Positions 36,530 to 45,284 of a DNA stretch of 64,000 nucleotides are shown here, one piece after another (the first letter of the stretch is position 1; each line of letters starts with the position of its first letter). Below the pieces are notes generated by a model. The model did no database searches and had not been told where the DNA came from. It was given only the letters and a program-made list of their open reading frames with translations. The position numbers and the translations under genes are program-made. Source of the DNA: Sphaerisporangium melleum (lineage in GTDB: Bacteria > Actinomycetota > Actinomycetes > Streptosporangiales > Streptosporangiaceae). The DNA lies in contig NZ_BMNT01000002.1 of the NCBI RefSeq assembly GCF_014646695.1, positions 138,211 through 202,210 of the forward strand. The letters are read 5' to 3'.

Positions 36530-38518
36530 GTGACCACACCGGCCCGGTCCCGGGCAGGCGGCGAGCATGCCATGAGCGGCATGGATGGGCGGCAGCAGCC
36601 CGGCGCGCCAGAGCGACGGTCCACGTTCGGCATACGGGTGCGGGCGTGGCCGGCGTGGGCACGGCGCGCCGCAGGGAGGCACCGCTGGTTCCTGGGGGTG
36701 CTCGGGCTCGGCGCGGCGCTGCGGGTGGTGGCCATGCTCGGCTACCGGCCCGCGCTGTGGTTCCCCGACTCCTACACCTACGTGGTGACGGCGTTGCGTC
36801 CCCGTCCCGATCTCGTACGCCCCGCCGGGTACTCCATGTTCCTGCGCCTGCTGGAGCCGTTCCACTCCTTCGGGGGCGTGGTCGCCGTCCAGCACCTCCT
36901 CGGGCTGGCCATGGGCGTGCTGGTCTACGCCGCCGTGCTGCGGGCGGGCGGGCGGGTGTGGGCGGCGGTGCCCGCCACCGTGCCGGTGCTGCTGGACGCC
37001 TACCAGGTGCAGCTCGAGCACCTGCTCGTCTCCGACACCCTCTTCGCCTTCCTGCTGGTGGCAGCCGTCTTCGTCCTGCTCGGCCGGCGTGGTCCGATCG
37101 TCTGGCGGGCGGCGGCCGGGGCGGGGGCGCTGCTGGGCGCGGCGACCCTCACCCGGACGATCGGCCTGCCGCTGATCGCGGTGGTCGCCGCCTGGCTCCT
37201 GCTCCCCCGCACCGCCTCCGTGAAGCGCCGCCGGGCGAGCGAGGACGCCCACCGGGCCGATTCCCCGGCCTCCTCAGCCGCTCCGGGCCCGGGGAACGTC
37301 ACGCTCGACCCCACTCCCCCTTCCTCAGGTGCGGAGCCATCCCTGCCGGAGCGCGGAGTGACAGCCGGCCGAACACCCCGGAACCGGTCGCCCGGCATGC
37401 CCACTCGGGGCAGGATCCGGGCCTGGCTCCCAGGCGCACCCATTCGGGGCAGGGCAGGGCTGGCGGGGGTGCTGGTCGCGGCGGCGCTGGTGCCGATCGT
37501 GGGGTACGGAGCCTGGTTCTGGGGCACCTACCAGCGGTTCGGCATCGTGGGCGCCAACGGGGTGTTCCTGTACGGGCGCACGATGTCGTTCGCCGACTGC
37601 GCGGTGCTGCGGCCGCCGCCCGACCTGGCGGTGCTGTGCGACGACCGGCCGCCCTCCCGGCGCCCGCCGTCCCAGTGGTACGTCTGGGCGCCTGACGCGC
37701 CGCTGGTGAAGCTGCCGGGCATCACCTTCACCCAGGAGACCGACCGGCTCGCGGGACGGTTCGCGTTCCTCGCGCTGCGCGGTCAGCCCGCCGACTACGC
37801 GGCCTCGGTGCTCACCGAGCTGGCCAGGTCGTTCTCCTGGGGGCGGCCGGTCTATCCTGACCGGGAGACCTACGACTACTACGAGTTCCCCACGCGCGCT
37901 CCCGCGCCGCCGGACGGCTACCCGGCCCGGCACGGCGCCGAGCTCGCGGTGCGCTACGAGCGCGGGGCCATCGACACGCGTGTGGTGGAGCCGTTCGCCG
38001 GGTGGCTGCGCGCCTACCAGGGCGTGGCCAGGACGCCCGGCACGGCGCTGCTCGCCGTCCTGCTGCTCCCCCCCGCCCTGGCCGCCGTCCGAGCCGTGCA
38101 TGGCCGTCGCCGCAACCGCGCACCGGGTCATGCACCCACGTCGGACCACGCTCCCGCGCCGGGCTGCGCACCAGCGTCGGACCACGCCCCCGCACCGGGC
38201 TGCGCCCCCACGTCGGACCGTGTCTCCGCGGCAGACCGTGTCGCCACGCCGGACAGGACCAGCGCGCCGGCCGAAGGCTCCGGAGCGGACGCGGCGGCCG
38301 GCGCCGATGGGCGATGGAGGGGCCGTGGGACGGGGTGGGCGTTGCCGTGGGTCGTGGCGGTGTCGTTGCTGGTGCTTCCTGCGGCCACAGCGGAGTTCGA
38401 CTACCGCTACGTCCTGCCCGCCGTCCCGCTGGCGTGCCTCGCCGCCGCACTCCTTACGGCGGGGCGGCCGGGCCGGTCAGAACGGCCGCGACCTGCCGAT
38501 CCTGTGAACTTCCAGTAA
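36530..38518 (+). CDS. GT-C-like integral membrane glycosyltransferase with repeat insert
   Basis: 662 residues from GTG 36530, AAGGAG 6-7 nt upstream. N-terminal TM core LGVLGLGAALRVVAMLGYRP, the loop WFPDSYTYVVTALRPRPD (acidic loop after TM1, as in GT-C enzymes), then LRLLEPFHSFGGVVAVQHLL and about nine more helices. Two long low-complexity inserts occur: 225-300 (P/S/R/T-rich) and 525-590 (HAPAPGCAPTSD repeats). A large external loop (about 330-470) contains WYVWAPDAPLVKLPGITFTQ. The membrane topology and loop motif support a polyprenyl-sugar-dependent transferase. The last TM helix (PWVVAVSLLVLPAATAEFDY) contains DYRYVLPA, typical of these proteins. Specific sugar unknown. Confidence 0.75.
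   Translation: MTTPARSRAGGEHAMSGMDGRQQPGAPERRSTFGIRVRAWPAWARRAAGRHRWFLGVLGLGAALRVVAMLGYRPALWFPDSYTYVVTALRPRPDLVRPAGYSMFLRLLEPFHSFGGVVAVQHLLGLAMGVLVYAAVLRAGGRVWAAVPATVPVLLDAYQVQLEHLLVSDTLFAFLLVAAVFVLLGRRGPIVWRAAAGAGALLGAATLTRTIGLPLIAVVAAWLLLPRTASVKRRRASEDAHRADSPASSAAPGPGNVTLDPTPPSSGAEPSLPERGVTAGRTPRNRSPGMPTRGRIRAWLPGAPIRGRAGLAGVLVAAALVPIVGYGAWFWGTYQRFGIVGANGVFLYGRTMSFADCAVLRPPPDLAVLCDDRPPSRRPPSQWYVWAPDAPLVKLPGITFTQETDRLAGRFAFLALRGQPADYAASVLTELARSFSWGRPVYPDRETYDYYEFPTRAPAPPDGYPARHGAELAVRYERGAIDTRVVEPFAGWLRAYQGVARTPGTALLAVLLLPPALAAVRAVHGRRRNRAPGHAPTSDHAPAPGCAPASDHAPAPGCAPTSDRVSAADRVATPDRTSAPAEGSGADAAAGADGRWRGRGTGWALPWVVAVSLLVLPAATAEFDYRYVLPAVPLACLAAALLTAGRPGRSERPRPADPVNFQ
38138..38221 (+). repeat. 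36-bp in-frame repeats in GT-C-like gene
   Basis: The unit beginning (A/G)CGTCGGACC recurs at 38138, 38174 and 38210 (period 36 bp, 12 residues: TSDHAPAPGCAP). The third copy is partial and decays into related SD-rich units. Confidence 0.8.
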
Positions 38519-38559
38519 AGTCACCGATTCCGTTATTCCAGGAAATAAGCTCAGGTCGG

Positions 38560-38565
38560 TATGCT
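38560..38565 (+). promoter_or_regulatory. Candidate -10 upstream of LCP gene
   Basis: TATGCT in an AT-richer interval (38519-38600) downstream of the GT-C gene. A second box TAACCT (38651-38656) lies 9 nt before the LCP ATG and could give a near-leaderless mRNA. Either or both may be used. Confidence 0.3.
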
Positions 38566-38665
38566 TGGCGGCCGAATCGACCCCCTCTGGAGTAATCATG
38601 ATCATGCACCTGTTCCTCCGATCATGCCGCCCAGAGCCGGGCCGGTGACCTAACCTCGTGACGAA

Positions 38666-40546
38666 ATGAGCGAGCACCGATACGGCGCGCCGGTCACCGA
38701 CCAGCGGGCGGCGTCCTCTCCATCCGGTCGCCGGGCGAGCCGCGGCCGGGCGATGGAGCCACCGGCCGAGGGCCCACCGCGCGAGGGAGGCCGTGGCCGC
38801 CGAGGCATTCCTCCCGACCCGCGGCAGTTCCCCCCGCCGCCGAGGCCGGCCGGCCCGCAGGGGCCGTACGAGAACCACCCGTCCGGGCCGCAGGACTTCC
38901 CGGCGTCCGGGCCGCAGGACTTCGCCACGGTAGAGGCGCCACGCGGCCGCCGCCAGCGTGGCGCCCCGGTCGAGCCGGCTCCGCCGACGGAGGAGTCACC
39001 GGCCCGGTCCCGGCGCCGGGGCGGCGGTCCCGGGGAGCCGCCCCTGCCGCCGCCCCCGCACGGCGGCGGCGACCGGCGCATGCGCCTCCTGGCCTATGTC
39101 AGCGTCGCGCTCACCGGCGTCCTGGTGCTGCTCGCGCTCACCGGCTACACGCTGTACCGCAACGTCCTGGGCGAGGTGCGCACCGAGGACGTCGCCGGCG
39201 ACCTCAACGCCAACCGCCCGGTGAACGCCACCGGCGCGCTGAACGTCCTGGTGGTCGGCTCCGACTCGCGGGCCGGCGACAACAAGAAGTACGGCCAGCA
39301 CATGGGCGACCTGGGCGAGCGCACCGACACGATCATCTTGATGCACGTGTCGCCGAACCGCGACAAGGCCACACTGATCAGCTTCCCGCGCGACTCGATG
39401 GTGCAGATCCCGTCGTGCAGGAACGCACGCACCGGAGCGACCATGCCGCCACGGCTCGACATGATCAACTCCGCCTTCAACGAGGGCAGCATGGCCTGCA
39501 CGATCAACACGATCGAGGCGAACACCAAGATTCGTATCGACCACTTCATCAAGGTCGACTTCACCGGCTTCAAGGCCATCGTCGACGCGCTTGAGGGCAT
39601 CCAGATCTGTGTGCCGCACGCCGTCGACGACCGGCAGGCCAAGCTCCACCTGGCGGCGGGCAAGCAGACCGTCAAGGGCGAGACCGCCCTCGCGTACGTC
39701 CGGGCCCGCCACTCCCTCGGCGACGGCAGCGACATCAGCCGCATCAAGCGCCAGCAGATCTTCCTGTCCCAGGTCGTGAAGAAGGCCACCAGCGGCGACA
39801 CCCTCACCGATCCGGTCAAGCTGCTGGCCCTGATCAGGGCCGCCGCGCACTCGATCGTGACCGACCCGCAGCTCGACGTGGACACCATGTTCCAGATCGG
39901 GCAGAGCGCGCGCAGCCTCACCGCCAAGGGCATCAAGTTCGTCACGGTTCCCTGGCAGCCGTACCCGGAGGACAAGAACCGCGTGCAGTGGAAGCAGCCG
40001 GACGCGGGCAAGATGTTCGAGTCCCTGCGTACCGACGTCGAGGTGACCCCGAGCGCCAAGCCGAGCGCGGCCGCCTCCACCGGCCCCGCCAAGCCGGCGA
40101 TCAAGCCCGGCCAGGTGCGCATCCAGGTGCTCAACGGCACCAACACCGCCGGCAAGGCCAGAGAGGTCGCCGAGGCCCTCGCGGCGCAGGGCTTCAAGGT
40201 CACCCAGGTCGGCGACGCGCGCAACGCCGACGGCACCGACCGGCCCAAGACCATGCTGCTGTACGCCAAGAACGCCACGGAGGGCGCCGGCTACGCGGCC
40301 CCGGTGTCCGACAAGGTCGTGCCCAAGGTCGCCCCGGCCGCGGGCAAGGTCAAGGCCGCGCTGCTGCAGCCGTTCACCCCGTCGGTGAACGCCACGGCGC
40401 CCGCCGGGACGACCGCGACGCCGCCGGCCGGCTCGCCCATCATCCAGCTGGTCATCGGCGCCGACTTCAAGAACGTCAAGGTCCCGGTCACCATCCCCGA
40501 CAGCGCCCGGGTCGTGGACGCCAAGACCGACGTCTGCAGCACCTGA
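38666..40546 (+). CDS. LCP (LytR-CpsA-Psr) family protein with LytR C-terminal domain
   Basis: 626 residues. N-terminal cytoplasmic tail of about 140 residues rich in P, G and R, TM helix (LLAYVSVALTGVLVLLALTG), then the LCP catalytic domain: NVLVVGSDSRAG, ERTDTIILMHVSPNRDKATL, ISFPRDSMVQIPS, HFIKVDFTGFKAIVDALEGI, ALAYVRARHSLGDGSDISRI, RQQIFLSQVV. LCP enzymes move undecaprenyl-linked polymers (teichoic acid, arabinogalactan) onto peptidoglycan outside the cell; the Arg/Asp residues shown hold the pyrophosphate. The C-terminal part is a LytR_C domain (RIQVLNGTNTAGKAREVAEA). A second LCP protein sits at 61657. Strong terminator follows. Confidence 0.93.
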   Translation: MSEHRYGAPVTDQRAASSPSGRRASRGRAMEPPAEGPPREGGRGRRGIPPDPRQFPPPPRPAGPQGPYENHPSGPQDFPASGPQDFATVEAPRGRRQRGAPVEPAPPTEESPARSRRRGGGPGEPPLPPPPHGGGDRRMRLLAYVSVALTGVLVLLALTGYTLYRNVLGEVRTEDVAGDLNANRPVNATGALNVLVVGSDSRAGDNKKYGQHMGDLGERTDTIILMHVSPNRDKATLISFPRDSMVQIPSCRNARTGATMPPRLDMINSAFNEGSMACTINTIEANTKIRIDHFIKVDFTGFKAIVDALEGIQICVPHAVDDRQAKLHLAAGKQTVKGETALAYVRARHSLGDGSDISRIKRQQIFLSQVVKKATSGDTLTDPVKLLALIRAAAHSIVTDPQLDVDTMFQIGQSARSLTAKGIKFVTVPWQPYPEDKNRVQWKQPDAGKMFESLRTDVEVTPSAKPSAAASTGPAKPAIKPGQVRIQVLNGTNTAGKAREVAEALAAQGFKVTQVGDARNADGTDRPKTMLLYAKNATEGAGYAAPVSDKVVPKVAPAAGKVKAALLQPFTPSVNATAPAGTTATPPAGSPIIQLVIGADFKNVKVPVTIPDSARVVDAKTDVCST

Positions 40547-40564
40547 CCCGTCAAGGCGGCACGA

Positions 40565-40599
40565 GGGCCCGGTCCGATTCCCCCGGACCGGGCCCTTTT
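40565..40599 (+). terminator. Strong intrinsic terminator after LCP gene
   Basis: Perfect 12-bp stem GGGCCCGGTCCG / CGGACCGGGCCC with a 7-nt loop, followed by TTTT. It ends 18 bp after the LCP stop. The best intrinsic terminator in the window. Confidence 0.9.
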
Positions 40600-40898
40600 C
40601 CATGCCCGCGCCGGCCTGCGGGACCGGCTCCGCGGCGGCCGATCCCGGATGCCGGCGACCGGCCCCGAAAGGGCGGCCGACCTGGGGTGGACCTGTGCGG
40701 AAGGCGATGCGGACGGTCGTGGGAGAGGTGGCGGGCCAGGGCAACTTGCTGGTCCGTCGCGACATTTGAAGATCGGAGCGTTAGGGTGGATGATCTGGCA
40801 GGCGTGTTCTCGGGTCCCGTTCCGCCGCATCGGCCGAGGATGACCGCCACCATCAGAAGGTGCCCCTGGTTCCCGACAGATAGCCGAGCGTTTCCCCC
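40600..40898. other. Intergenic stretch upstream of acyltransferase
   Basis: About 300 bp without a supported gene. TAGGGT at 40782-40787 is a possible -10 for the acyltransferase, leaving a leader of about 105 nt. No terminator or operator was seen here. Confidence 0.4.
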
Positions 40899-42851
40899 GT
40901 GAGTGACTCCAGATCCTCTTTCCAGGCATCGGCATCCCGCACCGAAGGCGTCTCCACCGGCGCCGGCGGGGCCGCTCCGCCCGATGGACGAGGACAGGTG
41001 CCCGCCGACCCACTCGCGGCTCCCGGCACGGGCTCCGGCTCGCCCGAGGAGGACGCGCCCACCGCTCGCTGGCCGATCCCCGACTACGCCGAGCCGCCCA
41101 CGGGAGCCTGGGACCGCCACCGCTCCCCCACCGGCGACCACGACGGCGGGCCGCGCTGGCCCGCCCCCGACTTCGCCGCGGGTGCGTCCGGCGCGAGCGC
41201 TGGCGCCGGCCACGGCACGGGTGGCGCCGGCGATGCGAACAGCACGTCCGGCGGGTACGGAACGAGCAACGGGCTCGACGCGTACGGCACGACCAGCGGG
41301 CCCGATGCCGGCGGTGCGTCCGGCGGCGCCAGGCTGCCGCGGCGCGCCCCGCGCTCGGGCCGGCCGCCGGCCGCCGACGATCCCGAGACCTTCACCTTCG
41401 ACCGCCCCGACTGGGACGACCACGGCTCCGCCCGTCAGAGGCAGGACGCCGGCTCTTCCCGAACGGACGGGCACGCCGCCCCCGCCTGGCACGACCAGCG
41501 CCCGACCCAGGACGGCCGGCCCACGGCCCAGGAGGGCCGGTGGGAGGCCGAGCGGCCGGCGCACGAGGGCCGTGCCGCCTGGCAGGGCGGGCGGCCCGAG
41601 CGCGATGACCACCGCGCCGCCCGCGAGGACCACGTGGCCGCCGAGCCCGCCGCGGACGGTTTCTCCTACTGGCAGCGCCCCGCCGTCCACGAGTCCGCCG
41701 CGCCCGTTCTCACCGGCGCGATGACCGCCGGGCCGGGCGCCGCCTGGGGAGGTCAGCCCGGCCGGCCCGCCGACCCCGCGATGGACGACTGGGACCGGCC
41801 CGCGCCCGAGGAGGCGCCCCCGCCGCCACAGCCGGCCAAGCGCGCCCGCGAGCCGTACCTGGACAACGTGAAGTTCCTGCTCATCGCGCTGGTGCCCGCC
41901 GGGCACGCGCTCGTGCCCACGCTGTCGGCGCACTCCTCGCGCGCGGCCTACCTGTTCATCTACGTGTTCCACATGCCGCTGTTCGTGATCATCAGTGGCT
42001 ATCTGAGCCGCAACTTCTGGAACTCCAACGCCAAGACCAACAAGCTCGTCGACACCTTCCTTGTGCCGTACGTGATCGTGGAGATCGGCTACGCCGTGCT
42101 CCGCTTCGCGCTGGGACAGAAGTGGAGCCTAACGATCATCGATCCGGCCTGGCTGAACTGGTACCTGCTGGCGCTGCTGCTGTGGCGGCTCTCCACGCCC
42201 GTGTGGAAGCGCATGCGCTACCCGCTGCCGATCGCGGTCGCGGTGTACCTCCTCGCCGGCCTGTCCGACCTGCCGGGCGACTTCAGCATGGACCGCTTCT
42301 TCGGGCTGATGCCGTTCTTCGTCCTCGGCCTGTGGCTGCAGCCGCGCCACTTCGAGATGCTGAACCGCGTGTGGGTGAAGATCCTCTCGGTCGTCGTGCT
42401 CGTCGGCGCGGCGGGGGTGGCGATCCTCATCGCGCCGCACGTGCCGCTCGACCCGATCTACTACAAGGACAGCTACGCCGAGCTGCACCTGTCCTGGTGG
42501 CTGGGCATGGCCATGCGCGCCGGGCTCCTGGTCGCCGCGCTGACCGTCTCGGTGGCGATCCTCGCGCTGGTGCCGCGCCGCAACACGTGGTTCTCCGAGC
42601 TCGGCACCCGCACGCTGTACTGCTACCTGCTGCACGGCGTCCCCGTGCTGATCGCCAAAGAGATGGGCTGGCTGAGCTTCCCCTGGCTGTACGGGCCGCT
42701 CGGGGTGATGGCCATCATGTGCAGCGCCTTCGCCCTGGCGATCCTGCTGTGCCTGCCCGAGACGCGCACCGTGTTCAAGTGGCTGCTCGAACCACGTCTG
42801 GTCTGGCTTTATCGCAGGCCGTCCGGCCAGGCCAGGCAGGCGGCGTCCTAA
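40899..42851 (+). CDS. Acyltransferase-3-like membrane protein with long disordered N-terminus
   Basis: 650 residues from GTG 40899. The first 325 residues are low-complexity, charged and proline-rich (DDPETFTFDRPDWDDHG and similar). The C-terminal 320 residues are an acyltransferase-3-type membrane domain: REPYLDNVKFLLIALVPAGH (the catalytic-His region), YLFIYVFHMPLFVIISGYLS, LPYVIVEIGYAVLRFAL-type helix, DPAWLNWYLLALLLWRL and ELGTRTLYCYLLHGVPVLIA. Such proteins add acetyl or other acyl groups to sugars outside the membrane. It lies between an LCP gene and a GT4 gene, fitting surface-glycan decoration. Long cytoplasmic tails of this type are unusual for the family. Confidence 0.82.
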   Translation: MSDSRSSFQASASRTEGVSTGAGGAAPPDGRGQVPADPLAAPGTGSGSPEEDAPTARWPIPDYAEPPTGAWDRHRSPTGDHDGGPRWPAPDFAAGASGASAGAGHGTGGAGDANSTSGGYGTSNGLDAYGTTSGPDAGGASGGARLPRRAPRSGRPPAADDPETFTFDRPDWDDHGSARQRQDAGSSRTDGHAAPAWHDQRPTQDGRPTAQEGRWEAERPAHEGRAAWQGGRPERDDHRAAREDHVAAEPAADGFSYWQRPAVHESAAPVLTGAMTAGPGAAWGGQPGRPADPAMDDWDRPAPEEAPPPPQPAKRAREPYLDNVKFLLIALVPAGHALVPTLSAHSSRAAYLFIYVFHMPLFVIISGYLSRNFWNSNAKTNKLVDTFLVPYVIVEIGYAVLRFALGQKWSLTIIDPAWLNWYLLALLLWRLSTPVWKRMRYPLPIAVAVYLLAGLSDLPGDFSMDRFFGLMPFFVLGLWLQPRHFEMLNRVWVKILSVVVLVGAAGVAILIAPHVPLDPIYYKDSYAELHLSWWLGMAMRAGLLVAALTVSVAILALVPRRNTWFSELGTRTLYCYLLHGVPVLIAKEMGWLSFPWLYGPLGVMAIMCSAFALAILLCLPETRTVFKWLLEPRLVWLYRRPSGQARQAAS

Positions 42852-42931
42852 CGGCGGATGTTCAGCCGCATTTCCTTTGTGATTCACGGTACGCACCCGG
42901 GCAGGATGGCAACGGCGCTCAGCATCGACAC

Positions 42932-44050
42932 ATGAAGGTATGTGTCGGCACGGTCGTCCACCACCCGGAGGACGCGCGGATCATGCACCGTCAGATCCGG
43001 GCGCTGCTCGACGCCGGGCACGAGGTGACGTACGTCGCGCCGTTCACCCACTGCAACGTCACCCCGCCCCAGGAGATCCGGGCGATCGATGTGCCGCGCG
43101 CCGTCGGCCTGCGCCGTGGGCACGCGCTGAACGCGGCGCGTGCCGCGCTCCGCAAGGGTGTGCGGGACGCCGATCTGCTGCTGATCCACGACATCGAGCT
43201 GCTGTTCGCGCTGCCGCGACGACGTCCGGCCACGGTGTGGGACGTGCACGAGGACACTGTGGGCGCCCTGGACACCAAGACCTACCTTCCGCCGTCCGCG
43301 CGCCGGATGCTGCCCGGCCTGCTGCGCCGCATCGAGCACCGGGCCGAGCGGCGGCTGCACCTGATCCTCGCCGAGGCGGCCTACCGCGACCGCTTCGCCG
43401 GCGACCACCCCGTGATCCCGAACACCACCTACGTCCCCGAGACGCCGCCGCCGCTGCCCGGCGCGAACCGCGTGATCTACGTCGGCCAGCTCTCCGAGGC
43501 CAGGGGCGCGCTGGAGATGATCGAGCTGGCGCGCAGGCTCCGTCCGCACGGCATCCGGCTGGACCTGGTCGGCGCGGCCGATCCCGAGGTGCGCCCTGCC
43601 TTGCGCGACGCGCAGCGTGAGGGTCTGCTCGACTGGTTCGGGTACGTGCCCAACGATCACGCGCTGCGCATGGTCCACGGGGCGCTGGCCGGGCTCTCGC
43701 TGCTGCACGACGTGCCGAACTACCGGCAGTCGCTGCCCACCAAGGTCATCGAGTACATGGCCAGGGGCGTGCCGGTGGTCACCACGCCGCTGCCGCTCGC
43801 CGCCTCGATCGTCGGCCGCGCCGACTGCGGGGTGATCGTCCCCTACGGCGACGTGGACGCGGTCGCGCAGGCCGTGCTGCGGCTGCGCGACGACCCCGAG
43901 CGGCGGGTCGTGATGGGCGCCCACGGGTACGCCGAGGCGCGCGGCCACTACCACTGGCCCGACCAGGCCCGCGAGTTCGTGGCCCGGCTGGAGGAGTGGG
44001 CCACCGCACCCGCCCTGGCCCCCGCCCGCACCCACGCCGCCCTCGCCTGA
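42932..44050 (+). CDS. GT4-type glycosyltransferase
   Basis: 372 residues from ATG 42932 (MKVCVGTVVHHPEDARIMHR). GT-B fold: LLLIHDIELLFALPR in the N-terminal domain, VIYVGQLSEARGALEMIELA opening the C-terminal domain, GYVPNDHALRMVHGALAGLS and the donor site KVIEYMARGVPVVTTPLPLA. Cytosolic, nucleotide-sugar dependent. Downstream of the acyltransferase by 80 bp, so perhaps the same transcript. The last codons (RTHAALA) are the first unit of a tandem repeat that continues into the intergenic region. Confidence 0.87.
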   Translation: MKVCVGTVVHHPEDARIMHRQIRALLDAGHEVTYVAPFTHCNVTPPQEIRAIDVPRAVGLRRGHALNAARAALRKGVRDADLLLIHDIELLFALPRRRPATVWDVHEDTVGALDTKTYLPPSARRMLPGLLRRIEHRAERRLHLILAEAAYRDRFAGDHPVIPNTTYVPETPPPLPGANRVIYVGQLSEARGALEMIELARRLRPHGIRLDLVGAADPEVRPALRDAQREGLLDWFGYVPNDHALRMVHGALAGLSLLHDVPNYRQSLPTKVIEYMARGVPVVTTPLPLAASIVGRADCGVIVPYGDVDAVAQAVLRLRDDPERRVVMGAHGYAEARGHYHWPDQAREFVARLEEWATAPALAPARTHAALA

Positions 44051-44160
44051 CCGCCCCGGCTTCCGCGTCAACCACGCCGCCCTCGCCCGAAGCCCCGGCT
44101 TCCGCGCCGGCCCCCGCGTCAACCCACGCCGCCCTCGCTCGACCGCTCCGGCTTTCCCGC
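44033..44160. repeat. Three imperfect tandem repeats across GT4 stop codon
   Basis: Copies of CACGCCGCCCTCGCC followed by GCCCCGGCTTCCGCG-like sequence begin at 44033, 44073 and 44125. The first encodes the C-terminal HAALA and stop of the GT4 gene; the others are noncoding. Spacing is 40 and 52 bp. Confidence 0.65.
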
Positions 44161-44453
44161 CCTCCGTCCTTCCGTCCCGCCGCACCGCATCCATGTCCAC
44201 CGCGTCCGCCGGCAGATGCGTCGCCGTCATCGGCGCATGCACGCTCGCCGGCGGCCACGACACCCTCGATCGGAGTCCCCGCTTCCGCGCACCCACCTGC
44301 TCCCGGCCTTCGCCCAAGGCGCATAGGGGGCAAGCCATCCGTGGCGCACCTCCACCGAACCACCTCGCGTCGCCATACGGCCGTCGGGAACGACGGCGGA
44401 TCCGGTCCCCGTACGGCTGGCGCCCGACATGCTTGGTTGGTGTACTGGACGCT
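44161..44453. other. Gene-free region upstream of acetoacetate-decarboxylase-like gene
   Basis: About 290 bp with no convincing coding frame. TGTACT at 44441-44446 lies 7 nt before GTG 44454 and could be a -10 for a leaderless message. Confidence 0.4.
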
Positions 44454-45257
44454 GTGACTAGCCATCTCATCCAGGGACGCCGGGTCACCATGCCCGTGGA
44501 GGTCAGGGACGCCGCCGTCTGCGCCGCCCTCTACCTGGTCCGGGCCGGCGCCGCCCGCGCCGTGCTCGCCTACTCCGATCTGGACGTCACCGAGGTGCTG
44601 CCCGGCCGGGCGCTGTGCGTGCTGGGTTTCATCCGGTACAACGACGGCGACCTCGGCTCCTACAACGAGTTCGGCATGGGCTTCGTGGTCCGCCCGCCGG
44701 GCGCGGCGCGGCCCACCGCGCGCGGCGCGCTGGCCGGGCTCGCCGACCTGCGCCGGCACGGCGCGGGCGCGTTCGTCCACTGGCTGCCGGTGGACCAGGG
44801 CTTCACTCTGGAGGCCGGCCGGTCGATCTGGGGGTTCCCCAAGGAGATGGCCGAGGTGGACATCCGGCTGTCCTCCCCCTACAAGCGGTGCGTGCTGCGC
44901 AAGGACGGCCGCCTGGTGATCGACCTGCTGCTCCGCCCCGGCATGCCCGTACCCGGCCCACCCCCGCCAGGCATCCCCATCCCCGGCCTGACCGTCCCGG
45001 GCGGCGGCTCGATCGACCTGGACGCCTACACCCGTCTGGACGGGGTGACCCGGCGCATCCCCTGGACGACCCGTCTCCGCGGCCTGCGCGCCCGCCCCGG
45101 CGGAGCGCTGATCAGGCTCGGCAACCATCCCATCGCCAAAGAACTCAGCGAACTGGGCCTCCCCAAACGCGCCCTACTGACCGCCACCGCCACCCGCGTG
45201 AAAATGACCTTCCACCCCGCCCACCCCCTCCGCGATCCTCAGCCGCACGACCACTGA
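44454..45257 (+). CDS. Acetoacetate decarboxylase family protein
   Basis: 267 residues from GTG 44454. Core motifs: LGFIRYNDGDLGSYNEFGMG, VHWLPVDQGFTLEAGRSIWG and FPKEMAEVDI, where K130 matches the Schiff-base lysine of acetoacetate decarboxylase. The last part (GALIRLGNHPIAKELSELGL) completes the fold. Besides acetoacetate decarboxylation, the superfamily includes aldolase-dehydratases of secondary metabolism, so the reaction is uncertain. It stands alone, convergent with a TetR gene 27 bp away. No obvious pathway partner is present. Confidence 0.83.
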   Translation: MTSHLIQGRRVTMPVEVRDAAVCAALYLVRAGAARAVLAYSDLDVTEVLPGRALCVLGFIRYNDGDLGSYNEFGMGFVVRPPGAARPTARGALAGLADLRRHGAGAFVHWLPVDQGFTLEAGRSIWGFPKEMAEVDIRLSSPYKRCVLRKDGRLVIDLLLRPGMPVPGPPPPGIPIPGLTVPGGGSIDLDAYTRLDGVTRRIPWTTRLRGLRARPGGALIRLGNHPIAKELSELGLPKRALLTATATRVKMTFHPAHPLRDPQPHDH

Positions 45258-45284
45258 CACCGTCTCGTCCGGCGGCATCGTCCG

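Noticed and set aside
40786-40902. Short plus-strand frame overlapping the acyltransferase start by 4 bp
   Set aside because: No ribosome site, overlaps the candidate promoter, and the peptide has no recognisable features; probably chance.
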